DNA of 64,000 nucleotides from Duganella zoogloeoides (GCF_034479515.1 NZ_CP140152.1:4092001-4156000), one strand, 5' to 3'. Shown: positions 29,501 through 37,305, counted from the stretch's first letter. Numbers and translations: made by a program. Notes: generated by a model from the letters alone, not told the origin.

Positions 29501-30364
29501 GCGCTCCGCCCGTTCGGCCTGGGCGAAAAATTCGCCGAAGCCGGCAACCAGGTCGGCCTTGGTGAACACCACGTACACGGGTGCGAATATCTCCAGCCGT
29601 TCGATCAAGTCCTGCACCCGTTTGCGCAGGCCGCGTGCGAGCTGGATGCCGGCCTCGGGATCATCGCCGCGCAGCTCGGCGATGCTGACCGCGATCAGGA
29701 TGCCGTTGATCGGCGCGCGGCGCCGGTATTTTTTCAGCAGGTCGAGAAAGCCGAACCACTCGGCGCGGTGTTCGTCCATCACCGAGTAGCGGCCGGCGGT
29801 GTCGAGCAGGATGCCGTCCGGCGTGAAGAACCAGTCGCAGTTGCGGGTGCCGGCGACGCCCTGCACCACCTTGCCATCGGCGAAGGGGAACTGCAGGCCC
29901 GAGTTGGTGATCGCCGTGCTTTTGCCGGCTGCCGGATTACCGATGATCATGTACCACGGCAGCTCGTACAACGCGCGCGCACCGGAGACGATGCCCAGGC
30001 GCGAGCCCTTGATGGTGTCGATGGCCTTGAGCAGGCCCTCGCGAATGGCTTTTACTTCTTCGAGCGACTGGTCGCGCTGGATGGTCTCCGCAGACACTGG
30101 CGCGGCGATGGCCTGCGCCAGTTGTTCGGCGTCGCCGCGCGCGCGGCGCCGGCGCCACCACCACAAGCCACCGGCGACCAGCAGCATCAGCACGGTGGCG
30201 CCCAGGGCCCAGATCAGCGCCAGCTCCAGCACTTCGGCGCCCAGGTAGAACAGCGCCGCCATCGCGATCAGACCGGCAATTGTCAGGCGGCGGGCATCGG
30301 TGATGTAGTTCCAGAATCGTCGCATCGGGGCACTCGCAGGCGGCAGGATTGGGGCGCCGGGCAT
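26549..30364 (-). CDS. tssM: T6SS inner-membrane channel protein TssM (IcmF)
   Basis: This is a protein of up to 1271 residues. It has two N-terminal membrane segments (about 28-70), a cytoplasmic GTPase-like domain with intact Walker A GNPAAGKST (about 142-150), and a third membrane segment near 460-480. A large periplasmic region includes the IcmF-related and DUF1215-type domains. It spans the envelope with TssL and, elsewhere, TssJ. Met at 30364 is the longest start; MRRFWNYITD at 30325 also fits the family and neither has a strong ribosome site. An Ala/Pro/Gly run APGAAAPGAEAPGAAAP near residue 575-595 is unusual. It overlaps tagF. Confidence 0.95.
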   Translation of the reverse strand: MPGAPILPPASAPMRRFWNYITDARRLTIAGLIAMAALFYLGAEVLELALIWALGATVLMLLVAGGLWWWRRRRARGDAEQLAQAIAAPVSAETIQRDQSLEEVKAIREGLLKAIDTIKGSRLGIVSGARALYELPWYMIIGNPAAGKSTAITNSGLQFPFADGKVVQGVAGTRNCDWFFTPDGILLDTAGRYSVMDEHRAEWFGFLDLLKKYRRRAPINGILIAVSIAELRGDDPEAGIQLARGLRKRVQDLIERLEIFAPVYVVFTKADLVAGFGEFFAQAERAERERVWGATMPYKRKNASQQILAFFDQTFDELCDGLKALSIANMGQQRRDRMEPGVFTFPLEFSTLRTPLRAFLAALFEENPYQFKPLFRGYYFTSALQEGLPVSAQSQRVAQRFGLQAPQQGAHDRTATGHSGFFLFNLFRNVIFADKDLVSQYASRHKVRLTYAVFFTAMLLLGGALGGWGWSYLGNRQLVSNVQADLDQVIKLQQGRLDLQSRLEALAILQDRIEQLERYRDERPWSLRMGLYQGELLEQKLRAEYFAGVKEVMVRPVVASLEELLTAMNTHADQLRAPGAAAPGAEAPGAAAPAATEAAQFQQASAVNVDDAYNALKTYLMLADKSHAEPGHLNDQLTRYWRGWLENQRGAMSREQMIQAAERLLTFYLAQVADPAWPRIEPKLALVDQSRDHLRRVVRGMPARERVYADIRARANTRFPAMTVSRMVGEQDQALVAGSHAIAGAYTREAWEKYVQPAFREAAARELQSTDWVLKSATRDDLTLEGSPEQIQKGLTDLYKADYAREWQKFVTGVTIANLDGFDAAVVAMNRLGDPQSSPIAKLLTTIDQQTSWDNPSVMSAELKAAQSGFVNWIKNRVLSRGPSQVNVNLQLPQAGDQPMGPIGREFAGVAKLLAARDKDASLLGGYLQTLSKLRGRLNQLKNQGDPGPGARQFMQQTLEGTGSELADALRHVDEQMLNGMSDSQKQAIRPLLVRPLMQTFAVLIAPAEAEINKTWLAQVVEPFRQTLADKYPFAPNGRTEAAGADIARVFGPDGLVARFATTAMGPLVVRRGDVLAPRTWADMGIALAPQTATRFAGWIAPLNGAGGADTPPQTVFQIQPMPAPGALEYVVDIDGQQLRYRNTPPQWAHMVHPGPTGAEGARITATSVDGRSVDVFNQPGPQGLKMMIDAAAKQRREGGVFELRWTTGTVTVAMGLKIISSPESGNDDPEPPAPLQRFKGMQLPETVVGAGTVAGGSTAVAAIAAAGTAP

Positions 30365-30438
30365 AAAGGCGGACCGATCAATGTTGCCACCAGGATTGCC
30401 GGAAAATATTGATCAAAAACAACAATAGCCGCCTGGAA

Positions 30439-31275
30439 TTATTTGGCCAGCGTTCCCGCCACGCGCAACTCGGTGTGACCGAAATCCATCATCTTCCAGC
30501 GCCCGCCCCAGGTCAGTCCGACCGACTGCGCCACCTCGCCGTAGAGCCGGTAGCCCCGCATGGCCCACGGATCTTTTTCCGAAATCACCAGCTTGCCGTC
30601 GCGCAGGAAGGCGCAGTCGGCCGCCAGGCCGAACTGGTGATAGCTCTGGAACGCGCGCGCATTGGTGACAGCGGGGCCGGCCGCCGCCAGCGCGTTTTGC
30701 CGCTCGGGGCTGCGGTAACCTTCGAGGATCGCCATGTCGTAGCCGTGCTGTTGCTTCATGATGCGGAACACCACCAGCAGCCGCCGCGAAAAATCGGCAT
30801 CGAGCAGTTGCCAGTTGCGATTCGCGCCGTCGAGCATGGGGCGCACCAGCGTCACCTCGGCAGTGGTAAACACTGGCGGTGGCAGCGCGGCCGGCGCCGC
30901 CAGCCGCTCGCCCTTGAGCAGCTGCGCCACCTGCTCGTTGGTCACGCGGTGGTCTTCGTAGCCGCCCAACATGGTCGGGCTGCTGAGCACCAGCGCCAGC
31001 AGCGGCGGCACCGTCACCAGCACCGCTGCGGCCAGCAGCAAGGGCCAGCGCCGCCACAGCAAGCGCGCCCCGTTTGCCACCCCATCGCGCGCGCCGCGTC
31101 CCAGCGTACCGGCTTGCAGCACGCCGTGGGCGGCGCGGCGGCGCACGCCATGTTCGAGGCGACCGGCCACGCCGGCCACCGACTGCGCCAGCAGCGCCCG
31201 TCCGGCGGGAAACAGCAGCAGCCACGCACCGGCGCAAACCGCGACAAAAAACATCAGCATGGAAAAGAGAAACAT
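30439..31275 (-). CDS. Membrane-anchored M15 peptidase, TagX-like
   Basis: This is a 278-residue protein with two membrane segments (about 1-22 and 60-84) and a C-terminal VanY/M15 zinc peptidase domain. The domain has ILEGYRSPERQNAL, the metal-binding SYHQFGLAADCAF block and GRWKMMDFGHTEL supplying the second His site. M15 enzymes cut peptidoglycan stem peptides. In Acinetobacter a T6SS-encoded M15 hydrolase, TagX, opens the wall for machine assembly. Here it precedes tssM by 75 bp, so the same role is likely. The start at 31273-31275 has GGAG 6 nt upstream. Confidence 0.87.
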   Translation of the reverse strand: MFLFSMLMFFVAVCAGAWLLLFPAGRALLAQSVAGVAGRLEHGVRRRAAHGVLQAGTLGRGARDGVANGARLLWRRWPLLLAAAVLVTVPPLLALVLSSPTMLGGYEDHRVTNEQVAQLLKGERLAAPAALPPPVFTTAEVTLVRPMLDGANRNWQLLDADFSRRLLVVFRIMKQQHGYDMAILEGYRSPERQNALAAAGPAVTNARAFQSYHQFGLAADCAFLRDGKLVISEKDPWAMRGYRLYGEVAQSVGLTWGGRWKMMDFGHTELRVAGTLAK

Positions 31276-31395
31276 GGTGCGCTCCATCAAGACCGGGGCG
31301 CGCTGCCGGATGGACACTGGCAGGCGGCCGCAACACTTCATGGTATGCCGCCCAGCAAGTCGCGTGAAAGACCAGATCAAACCCGGGAGAAAAAT

Positions 31396-32340
31396 GTGGA
31401 CACCTCCAAGCAGATGCCGAGCCTGATGGGCGCGGCGCACGGCGCGGCCGATGGCAACCGGCGCATCCTGGCGCAACTCGAATACGGCCCCAAAGCCGGC
31501 AGCCGCGCCACCGTTCCTGCCCGCGCCTGGAGCTTCGATGGCTGGACCGTGGGACTGGTGCTGCTGTTGCTGATGCTGGGCGGCCTGGCCTGGCTGATGC
31601 ACGAGGAGACCATCACGCCGGTGACTTTCAAGCGCCACGCGGAGGGCAGCCGGCATGTCAAGGCAGCGGCGGCGCAGGACACAGTAGAGGCGGCAGCAAA
31701 GATTGCGGAGAATGTCGCGAATGCAGCGGCAGGGACGACGATGACGGCGACAGCGGTGGATGTGATGCCGGCGGCAAGGGCAGCGGCGGCGGACGTCATG
31801 TCTGCGGCGGCGGCGCCGATGCCAGCGGCTGGGGCAGCGCCAGCGGCAGCCGACGCGGCCATCATCATCAACCAGCCACGCCTGGCTGTCTCCGCCCCTT
31901 TCGGCACGTTTGCGGCGCCAGCGGCCTCGACGCCACCGGGGCAGCGAAACATGGCATCCGCTTCAACCGGAACGGCCATCAAGATCGACAAGGCTGCCAT
32001 GGCCGCCGACAAGGCAGCCCCCCACAAAAGCATCGTCGCCGCGCGCGGCAACCCAGCACCGGTGGCGCTCAACACGCGCCCTGGCGCCCGCCCGGCAGCA
32101 CCGGCCAACAGCGACACCGACGTCACCCTGCTGACCGCACTGGTGGCCCATGCGAACAAGCGGGCCAGCGTGGCGCCCGAACCGAGCCGTGATGTGGTCG
32201 AGCGCGTGGACGGCGTATCCACCGCCGACCTGCTGGCGCGCTGTAAGCAGCTGGGCCTGATGGAAGGCATGTTGTGCCGCTCGCGCATCTGCTCCGGCGG
32301 TTGGGAATCGGACCCGGCCTGCCGCGTACCTTCGAACTAG
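31396..32340 (+). CDS. Unrecognised Ala-rich single-pass membrane protein
   Basis: This is a 314-residue protein starting at GTG 31396 (GGGAG 6 nt upstream; ATG at 31414 is an alternative). About 48 cytoplasmic residues are followed by one membrane segment (WTVGLVLLLLMLGGLAWLM). About 170 residues of Ala/Pro/Thr-rich low complexity precede a conserved-looking C-terminus of about 45 residues, with the cysteine group CKQLGLMEGMLCRSRIC and a later Cys. It is divergent from the TagX-like gene across 120 bp. The layout (anchor, flexible arm, disulphide-prone head) suggests a periplasm-spanning factor. I cannot name a family. Confidence 0.7.
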   Translation: MDTSKQMPSLMGAAHGAADGNRRILAQLEYGPKAGSRATVPARAWSFDGWTVGLVLLLLMLGGLAWLMHEETITPVTFKRHAEGSRHVKAAAAQDTVEAAAKIAENVANAAAGTTMTATAVDVMPAARAAAADVMSAAAAPMPAAGAAPAAADAAIIINQPRLAVSAPFGTFAAPAASTPPGQRNMASASTGTAIKIDKAAMAADKAAPHKSIVAARGNPAPVALNTRPGARPAAPANSDTDVTLLTALVAHANKRASVAPEPSRDVVERVDGVSTADLLARCKQLGLMEGMLCRSRICSGGWESDPACRVPSN

Positions 32341-32384
32341 GCTTATGCTTTTTCCATCTAACCGTCTCTGTTTTTATTCGTTCT

Positions 32385-32409
32385 GGTTTATAAAACCCCG
32401 CCGTATATT
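32385..32409 (+). promoter_or_regulatory. Candidate promoter/operator of the encapsulin operon
   Basis: A -10-like TATATT at 32404-32409 lies 45 bp before the rhodanese start. Just upstream is the inverted repeat GGTTT-ATA-AAACC (32385-32397), at the position where a repressor or activator of this promoter would bind. The -35 match is poor, which fits an activated promoter. The XRE protein of the operon is a candidate binder. Confidence 0.35.
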
Positions 32410-32453
32410 GACCTCCATGTTGTCTATCGCCACCAAGCGCATCGAGGTTATCC

Positions 32454-32924
32454 ATGTCTGTAGAAGCAATCGCCACCGTCCTGCCTGAAGAACTTGCCAC
32501 CATCAAGGCAGCGGCACAATCCTCCAATTTACCGTATGCCGGCGGCGTGCCGCCCGCGCTGGCCTGGGCGCTGTTCAGCAGCGGCCGCGCGCAGCTGATC
32601 GACGTGCGCACCGGCGAAGAACGCAAGTTCGTCGGCCACGTTGCCGACAGCGGCCACGTGGCCTGGGCCACCGGCACCGCCCTCACCCGCAACCCGCGCT
32701 TCGTGCGCGAACTCGAAAACAAGATCGGCGGCAAGGATGCCGTCGCCCTGCTGCTGTGCCGCAGTGGCAAGCGCTCGGTGCTCGCTGCCGAAGCGGCCGC
32801 CAAGGCCGGGTTCACCCATGTCTTCAATGTGCTCGAAGGCTTCGAAGGCGAGCTCGATGAGCACCAGCAGCGCGGCAAGGCGGACGGCTGGCGCTTCCAC
32901 CAACTTCCCTGGATCCAGGACTAA
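32454..32924 (+). CDS. Rhodanese-like sulfurtransferase (encapsulin operon)
   Basis: This is a 156-residue single rhodanese domain. It has LIDVRTGEERKFVGHVADSG (about 48-67) and the active-site loop LLCRSGKRS with Cys about residue 102, the persulfide-forming residue of the C-x-x-G-x-R loop. It ends in a DGWRFHQLPW block. Rhodaneses carry sulfane sulfur between thiols. It leads the operon with epsC, the encapsulin shell and a cysteine desulfurase, so it probably accepts or delivers sulfur from the compartment. It is followed by epsC after only 4 bp. Nothing shows whether it is itself packaged. Confidence 0.93.
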   Translation: MSVEAIATVLPEELATIKAAAQSSNLPYAGGVPPALAWALFSSGRAQLIDVRTGEERKFVGHVADSGHVAWATGTALTRNPRFVRELENKIGGKDAVALLLCRSGKRSVLAAEAAAKAGFTHVFNVLEGFEGELDEHQQRGKADGWRFHQLPWIQD

Positions 32925-32928
32925 TAAA

Positions 32929-33864
32929 ATGGGTACCTTCGATATCACCGGTGTAGTGCAGTCGCTGCACGAAGTGCGGCACCAATGGCGGCACACGCAG
33001 CGCCGCAACAGCGAAGCGGGCAACCGCGAATTCCCGTCGCGCGATGCGCTGGGCGCGATCATCGACAGCCTGAAAGGCGTGCTGTTCCCGATGCGGCTGG
33101 GACCACCCGACCTGCGCCAGGAAAGCGAAGATTTTCATGTCGCCCATGCGCTCGACGGCGCCCTGCACGCGCTGCTCAAGCAGGTGCGGCGCGAGCTGGC
33201 CTACAACGCGCATCTCGGCCAGCTGGCGGACAGCGACGGCGTGCGCGATCTCGACCAGCAGGCGCTGACCGCCACCCGCGACTTTGCCGCCGCCCTGCCC
33301 GCCATCCGCGCCCTGCTCGACAGCGACGTACTGGCCGCCTACCAGGGCGATCCGGCCGCGCGCAGCGTCGATGAAGTACTGCTGTGCTATCCGGGCGTGC
33401 TGGCCATGATCCATTACCGGCTGGCGCACCAGCTGTATGGCCTGGGCCTGCCGCTGCTGGCGCGCATCATCGCCGAACTGGCGCACGGCGCCACCGGCAT
33501 CGACATCCACCCCGGCGCCCACATCGGCCCCGGCTTCTTCATCGACCACGGCACCGGCGTGGTGATCGGCGAGACCGCCGTGATCGGCGCCCGGGTGCGG
33601 GTGTACCAGGCTGTCACGCTCGGCGCCAAGCGCTTCCCGACCGACGCCGAGGGCAAGCTGCAAAAAGGCTTGCCGCGCCATCCGGTCGTCGAAGACGACG
33701 TGGTGATCTATGCCGGCGCCACCATCCTGGGCCGCATCACGCTGGGCAAGGGCGCTGTCATCGGCGGCAATGTCTGGCTCACCCACGACGTGCCGGCGGG
33801 CGGTCGCATCGCCCAGGCCGAATCGCGCTCGGGGGCGCTGGCCAAAGGCATCGGCGCATCATGA
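32929..33864 (+). CDS. epsC: Serine O-acetyltransferase EpsC
   Basis: This is a 311-residue EpsC/CysE-type enzyme. The helical N-terminal domain (to about 160) includes DVLAAYQGDPAARSVDE. The left-handed beta-helix hexapeptide domain contains the catalytic HGATGIDIHPGAHIG and FIDHGTGVVIGETAVIG motifs. It acetylates L-serine with acetyl-CoA to O-acetylserine, the cysteine precursor. Within this operon it would raise the substrate supply for the cysteine desulfurase. No cysteine synthase gene accompanies it. The C-terminus ends GALAKGIGAS and its stop overlaps the XRE start (ATGA). Confidence 0.95.
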   Translation: MGTFDITGVVQSLHEVRHQWRHTQRRNSEAGNREFPSRDALGAIIDSLKGVLFPMRLGPPDLRQESEDFHVAHALDGALHALLKQVRRELAYNAHLGQLADSDGVRDLDQQALTATRDFAAALPAIRALLDSDVLAAYQGDPAARSVDEVLLCYPGVLAMIHYRLAHQLYGLGLPLLARIIAELAHGATGIDIHPGAHIGPGFFIDHGTGVVIGETAVIGARVRVYQAVTLGAKRFPTDAEGKLQKGLPRHPVVEDDVVIYAGATILGRITLGKGAVIGGNVWLTHDVPAGGRIAQAESRSGALAKGIGAS

Positions 33865-34118
33865 GTGCCGATGCCGGACCGGGTTCGCTGGTGCACAACT
33901 TCGGCGCCGGCGTGCGCGCGTTGCGCCTCGCGCGCGGCTGGTCGCAGGAGCGGCTGGCCGAGAACTCCAACCTCAATCGTTCGTACATCGGCGAGATAGA
34001 ACGCGGCAGCGTGATCGCCTCGCTGGTGACACTGGAAAAGCTGGCGGCCGCGCTCAAGCTCACACCGGCCGCGCTGCTGGACCGCAGCGTGCGGGCCGAT
34101 GCCAACGGCCCCGGTTGA
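33861..34118 (+). CDS. XRE-family (HTH_3) small regulator
   Basis: This is an 85-residue protein that is almost only a Cro/C1-type helix-turn-helix (about 15-72). It has LRLARGWSQERLAENSNLNR and SYIGEIERGS, the usual recognition-helix pattern, with no ligand-binding extension. Its start overlaps the epsC stop, so it is part of the encapsulin operon and a likely autoregulator of it. The effector is not apparent. It may bind the inverted repeat near 32385-32397. Confidence 0.9.
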   Translation: MSADAGPGSLVHNFGAGVRALRLARGWSQERLAENSNLNRSYIGEIERGSVIASLVTLEKLAAALKLTPAALLDRSVRADANGPG

Positions 34119-34196
34119 TGGCTATAGCATGTTGAGCGGTCCCGCTCCAGCACGCACACTGATGCAAGTCACATCATTAAATCAAAGGAACCTCAA

Positions 34197-35129
34197 ATGA
34201 CGGCAACTGTAGGCGGCACCACGGCGCTGGGCGACAACGCAGCACGGCAATTAGCCAACGCAACCAAGACTGCACCGCAGCTCGAAACCATCAGTCCACG
34301 CTGGCTCACGCACCTGCTGCAATGGGTGCCGGTGGAAGCAGGCATTTATCGCCTCAACAAGGTCAAGAATCCGGAAGCGATCAAGGTCACCTGCACCGCC
34401 CGCGAGCAGGAGAACCAACTGCCGCGCACCTACGTCGATTACGAAGAAAATCCGCGCGAGTACTTCCTCAATGCCGTCTCGACCATCCTTGACGTGCACA
34501 CCCGCGTTTCCGACTTGTACAGCAGCCCGCACGACCAGATCAAGGAGCAGCTGCGCCTGACCATCGAGACCATCAAGGAAAACCAGGAAAGCGAACTGAT
34601 CAACAATCCGGACTACGGCCTGCTGGCGCAAGTGACCGACGAGCAGCGCATCTTCCCGCTCACCGGCGCGCCCACCCCGGACGACCTCGACGAACTGCTG
34701 ACCAAGGTCTGGAAAGAGCCGGCCTTCTTCCTTACCCACCCGCTGGCGATTGCCGCCTTCGGCCGCGAAGCGACCCGCCGCGGCACGCCGCCGCCGACCA
34801 TCAGCCTGTTCGGTTCGCAGTTCATCACCTGGCGCGGCATTCCCCTGATCCCGTCCGACAAGGTGCCGGTGGCCGATGGCAAATCGAAGATCATCCTGCT
34901 GCGCGTGGGCGACAAGCGGCAAGGCGTGGTCGGCCTGTTCCAGCCTGGCCTGCCGGGCGAACAAAGTCCGGGCCTGTCGGTGCGCTTCATGGGCATCAAC
35001 AACCACGCGATTTCGTCGTACCTGATTTCGCTGTACTGCTCGCTCGCGGTGCTGACCTCCGACGCGCTGGCCGTGCTGGACGACGTCGAAATCGGCAAAT
35101 ACCACGACTACCCTGACACCTACAAGTAA
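34197..35129 (+). CDS. Family 2A encapsulin shell protein (SrpI-like)
   Basis: This is a 310-residue HK97-fold shell protein. ARQLANATKTAPQLETISPR, then WVPVEAGIYRLNKV, YVDYEENPREY, HTRVSDLYSSPHDQIKEQLR, NPDYGLLAQ, TKVWKEPAFFLTHPLAIAAF and the LLRVGDKRQGVVGLFQPGL block match, as I remember it, the cyanobacterial SrpI shell almost segment by segment. Family 2A shells (about 60 subunits) enclose a cysteine desulfurase and are linked to sulfur storage. The next gene is exactly that cargo. The start follows AAAGGAA with a 7-nt gap. No cyclic-nucleotide-binding insertion is present, which excludes family 2B. Confidence 0.97.
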   Translation: MTATVGGTTALGDNAARQLANATKTAPQLETISPRWLTHLLQWVPVEAGIYRLNKVKNPEAIKVTCTAREQENQLPRTYVDYEENPREYFLNAVSTILDVHTRVSDLYSSPHDQIKEQLRLTIETIKENQESELINNPDYGLLAQVTDEQRIFPLTGAPTPDDLDELLTKVWKEPAFFLTHPLAIAAFGREATRRGTPPPTISLFGSQFITWRGIPLIPSDKVPVADGKSKIILLRVGDKRQGVVGLFQPGLPGEQSPGLSVRFMGINNHAISSYLISLYCSLAVLTSDALAVLDDVEIGKYHDYPDTYK

Positions 35130-35137
35130 GCCGCGCC

Positions 35138-37276
35138 GTGAGCATCCTGACGCCCCCCTCCTCCCTCCCGGCCAGCGCGCCGGCCAATGTGCCGGAACCG
35201 ACGGGCGCGCCCTTCGATCCGCCCGTGCTGGCGCGGCTGGCGAACGAGCTGTTTGCAGCGTCGCCGTTTGCTTCGCGGTTGACTTTGCCGTTTTCAGCAC
35301 CTGGCTCGATATCCGGTTCGGCGCCTGGCGCGGCGCCGGGTTTGTCGCCATCGTCAGCGTCATCGCCGGCATATCCGTCTGCGCCATCATCGGCATCTCT
35401 GTCGCCGCCATCGCAGGTGCAGCAATTTGCACCGACGGCAGCGCGGCAGTTTTCCGCGCCCGGCGTACAGGCGCCCGCCAACATCGCGCCGGCCGGCTCG
35501 CCCCTGGCCAGCCCCGCCGGCTTCGGTCCGGCAGTACCGGGCACGCCGATCCCGCAAGGACAGATCCCCGGCACCAACCTGATCCCGGCCTCGCCTACCC
35601 AGGTACTGTCGCTGGTCAACCGCGCGCCGGCGCTGCTGCCGTCCGCGCAAGCGGGCAACGGCGTGCCGGACAAGGCGCTCGGCGCGATACCCGCGTACGA
35701 GCCACGCGTGGGCGGCGCGCTGCTCGGCGTGCCGCAGGCGTTTGGGAACACGCCTGGTAATGCCGGTGCGGCTGGCGTGCCTGTTGCGCCAGCAGCGCAG
35801 CAGTACCCGGCTGCGCCTTTCGCAGACACTGGCGCCTACTACTTCCTGAGCGACCGCCACGGCCAGCCCGGCGCCACCGCGCACGACCACCGGAACGCCG
35901 TCGTACCAGGAGCATCGAGCACACCGGGCACCCCAGCGCCCGCGCCGCAGTACTATTTTGTCGATGCCGTCACCCTGCCCAGCGGCTTCGTCACGCCTGC
36001 CAAGCCGGCGCCACATGGCGCCGTGCCGCTGGCCGGCAGCGACCGCCATCCGCCGTTCGATGTGCACGCGGTGCGGCGCGATTTTCCGATCTTGCAGGAG
36101 CGCGTCAATGGCCGCCAGCTGGTGTGGTTCGACAACGCCGCCACTACCCACAAGCCGCAATCGGTGATCGACCGCATCAGCTACTTCTACGAGCACGAAA
36201 ATTCCAACATCCACCGCGCCGCGCATGCGCTGGCGGCGCGCGCGACCGACGCCTACGAAGGCGCGCGCGAGCGGGTGCGGCGCTTCCTCAACGCGCCCGA
36301 TGTGAACGAGGTCATTTTCGTGCGCGGCACCACCGAGGCCATCAACCTCGTGGCCAAGAGCTGGGGCGGGCAGCACGTGGGCGAAGGCGACGAGATCATC
36401 GTCTCCAACCTCGAACACCACGCCAACATCGTGCCGTGGCAACAGCTCGCTGCCGCCAAGGGCGCCACGCTGCGCGTGATCCCGGTCGATGACAGCGGCC
36501 AAGTGCTGCTCGACGAATACCGCAAGCTGCTGAACGACCGCACCAGGATCGTCGCCGTCACGCAGGTCTCGAATGCGCTTGGCACCGTGGTGCCGGTCAA
36601 GGAGATCGTGGAACTGGCGCACCGCGCGGGGGCCAAGGCGCTGGTCGATGGCGCGCAATCGGTGTCGCATATGCGCATCGACGTGCAGGACATCGGCGCC
36701 GACTTCTTCGTGTTCTCGGGCCACAAGCTGTTCGGTCCGACCGGCATCGGCGTGGTGTGGGGCAAGCGCGAGGTCCTGGAAGACATGCCGCCATGGCAGG
36801 GCGGCGGCAATATGATCGCCGATGTCACGTTCGAGAAGACCGTGTTCCAGCCGATTCCGAACAAGTTCGAAGCTGGTACCGGCAACATCGCCGACGCGGT
36901 GGGCCTCGGCGCCGCCATCGACTACATCGACAGGATCGGCATCGAAAACATCGCCCGCTACGAGCACGAACTGCTCGACTACGGCACCCGCAGGCTGCGC
37001 GACATCCCCGGCGTGCGCCTGATCGGCACGGCGGCGGACAAGGCCAGCGTGATGTCGTTCGTACTGGCAGGCTACACGACAGAGGAAGTGGGCAAGGCGC
37101 TCAACGAAGAAGGCATCGCCGTGCGCACCGGCCACCACTGCGCGCAGCCGATCCTGCGCCGGTTCGGCGTGGAGACCACGGTACGGCCGTCGCTGGCGTT
37201 CTACAACACCTACGACGAAATCGACCGTTTGATCACAGTAGTCCGACGGCTGGCAGGAGAGCGGCGCAACGGCTGA
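35138..37276 (+). CDS. Encapsulin cargo: cysteine desulfurase with a long disordered N-terminal domain
   Basis: This is a 712-residue protein. Residues 1-306 are low-complexity Pro/Ala/Ser/Gly, interrupted by short conserved-looking motifs: VLARLANELFAAS (27-43 region), SPTQVLSLVNRAP (152-164), and two YYF motifs (GAYYFLSD about 232, PQYYFVDAV about 270). Residues 307-712 are a class II (SufS-type) desulfurase with PLP-Lys in FSGHKLFG (K530) and the persulfide Cys in RTGHHCAQP (C668). It removes sulfur from cysteine as persulfide. The N-terminal arm is the expected encapsulation domain. GTG 35138 starts 9 bp after the shell stop. At about 306 residues the arm is longer than the roughly 200-230 I recall for described relatives. 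Confidence 0.96.
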   Translation: MSILTPPSSLPASAPANVPEPTGAPFDPPVLARLANELFAASPFASRLTLPFSAPGSISGSAPGAAPGLSPSSASSPAYPSAPSSASLSPPSQVQQFAPTAARQFSAPGVQAPANIAPAGSPLASPAGFGPAVPGTPIPQGQIPGTNLIPASPTQVLSLVNRAPALLPSAQAGNGVPDKALGAIPAYEPRVGGALLGVPQAFGNTPGNAGAAGVPVAPAAQQYPAAPFADTGAYYFLSDRHGQPGATAHDHRNAVVPGASSTPGTPAPAPQYYFVDAVTLPSGFVTPAKPAPHGAVPLAGSDRHPPFDVHAVRRDFPILQERVNGRQLVWFDNAATTHKPQSVIDRISYFYEHENSNIHRAAHALAARATDAYEGARERVRRFLNAPDVNEVIFVRGTTEAINLVAKSWGGQHVGEGDEIIVSNLEHHANIVPWQQLAAAKGATLRVIPVDDSGQVLLDEYRKLLNDRTRIVAVTQVSNALGTVVPVKEIVELAHRAGAKALVDGAQSVSHMRIDVQDIGADFFVFSGHKLFGPTGIGVVWGKREVLEDMPPWQGGGNMIADVTFEKTVFQPIPNKFEAGTGNIADAVGLGAAIDYIDRIGIENIARYEHELLDYGTRRLRDIPGVRLIGTAADKASVMSFVLAGYTTEEVGKALNEEGIAVRTGHHCAQPILRRFGVETTVRPSLAFYNTYDEIDRLITVVRRLAGERRNG

Positions 37277-37305
37277 CGCAGCATCTGCCCGGCAGTTGTC
37301 CATGA

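Noticed and set aside
30409..31395. Start of the Ala-rich membrane protein extended to 30409 (643 codons)
   Set aside because: The upstream part is antisense to the M15 peptidase gene and is low-complexity. A GTG with a good ribosome site lies at 31396.
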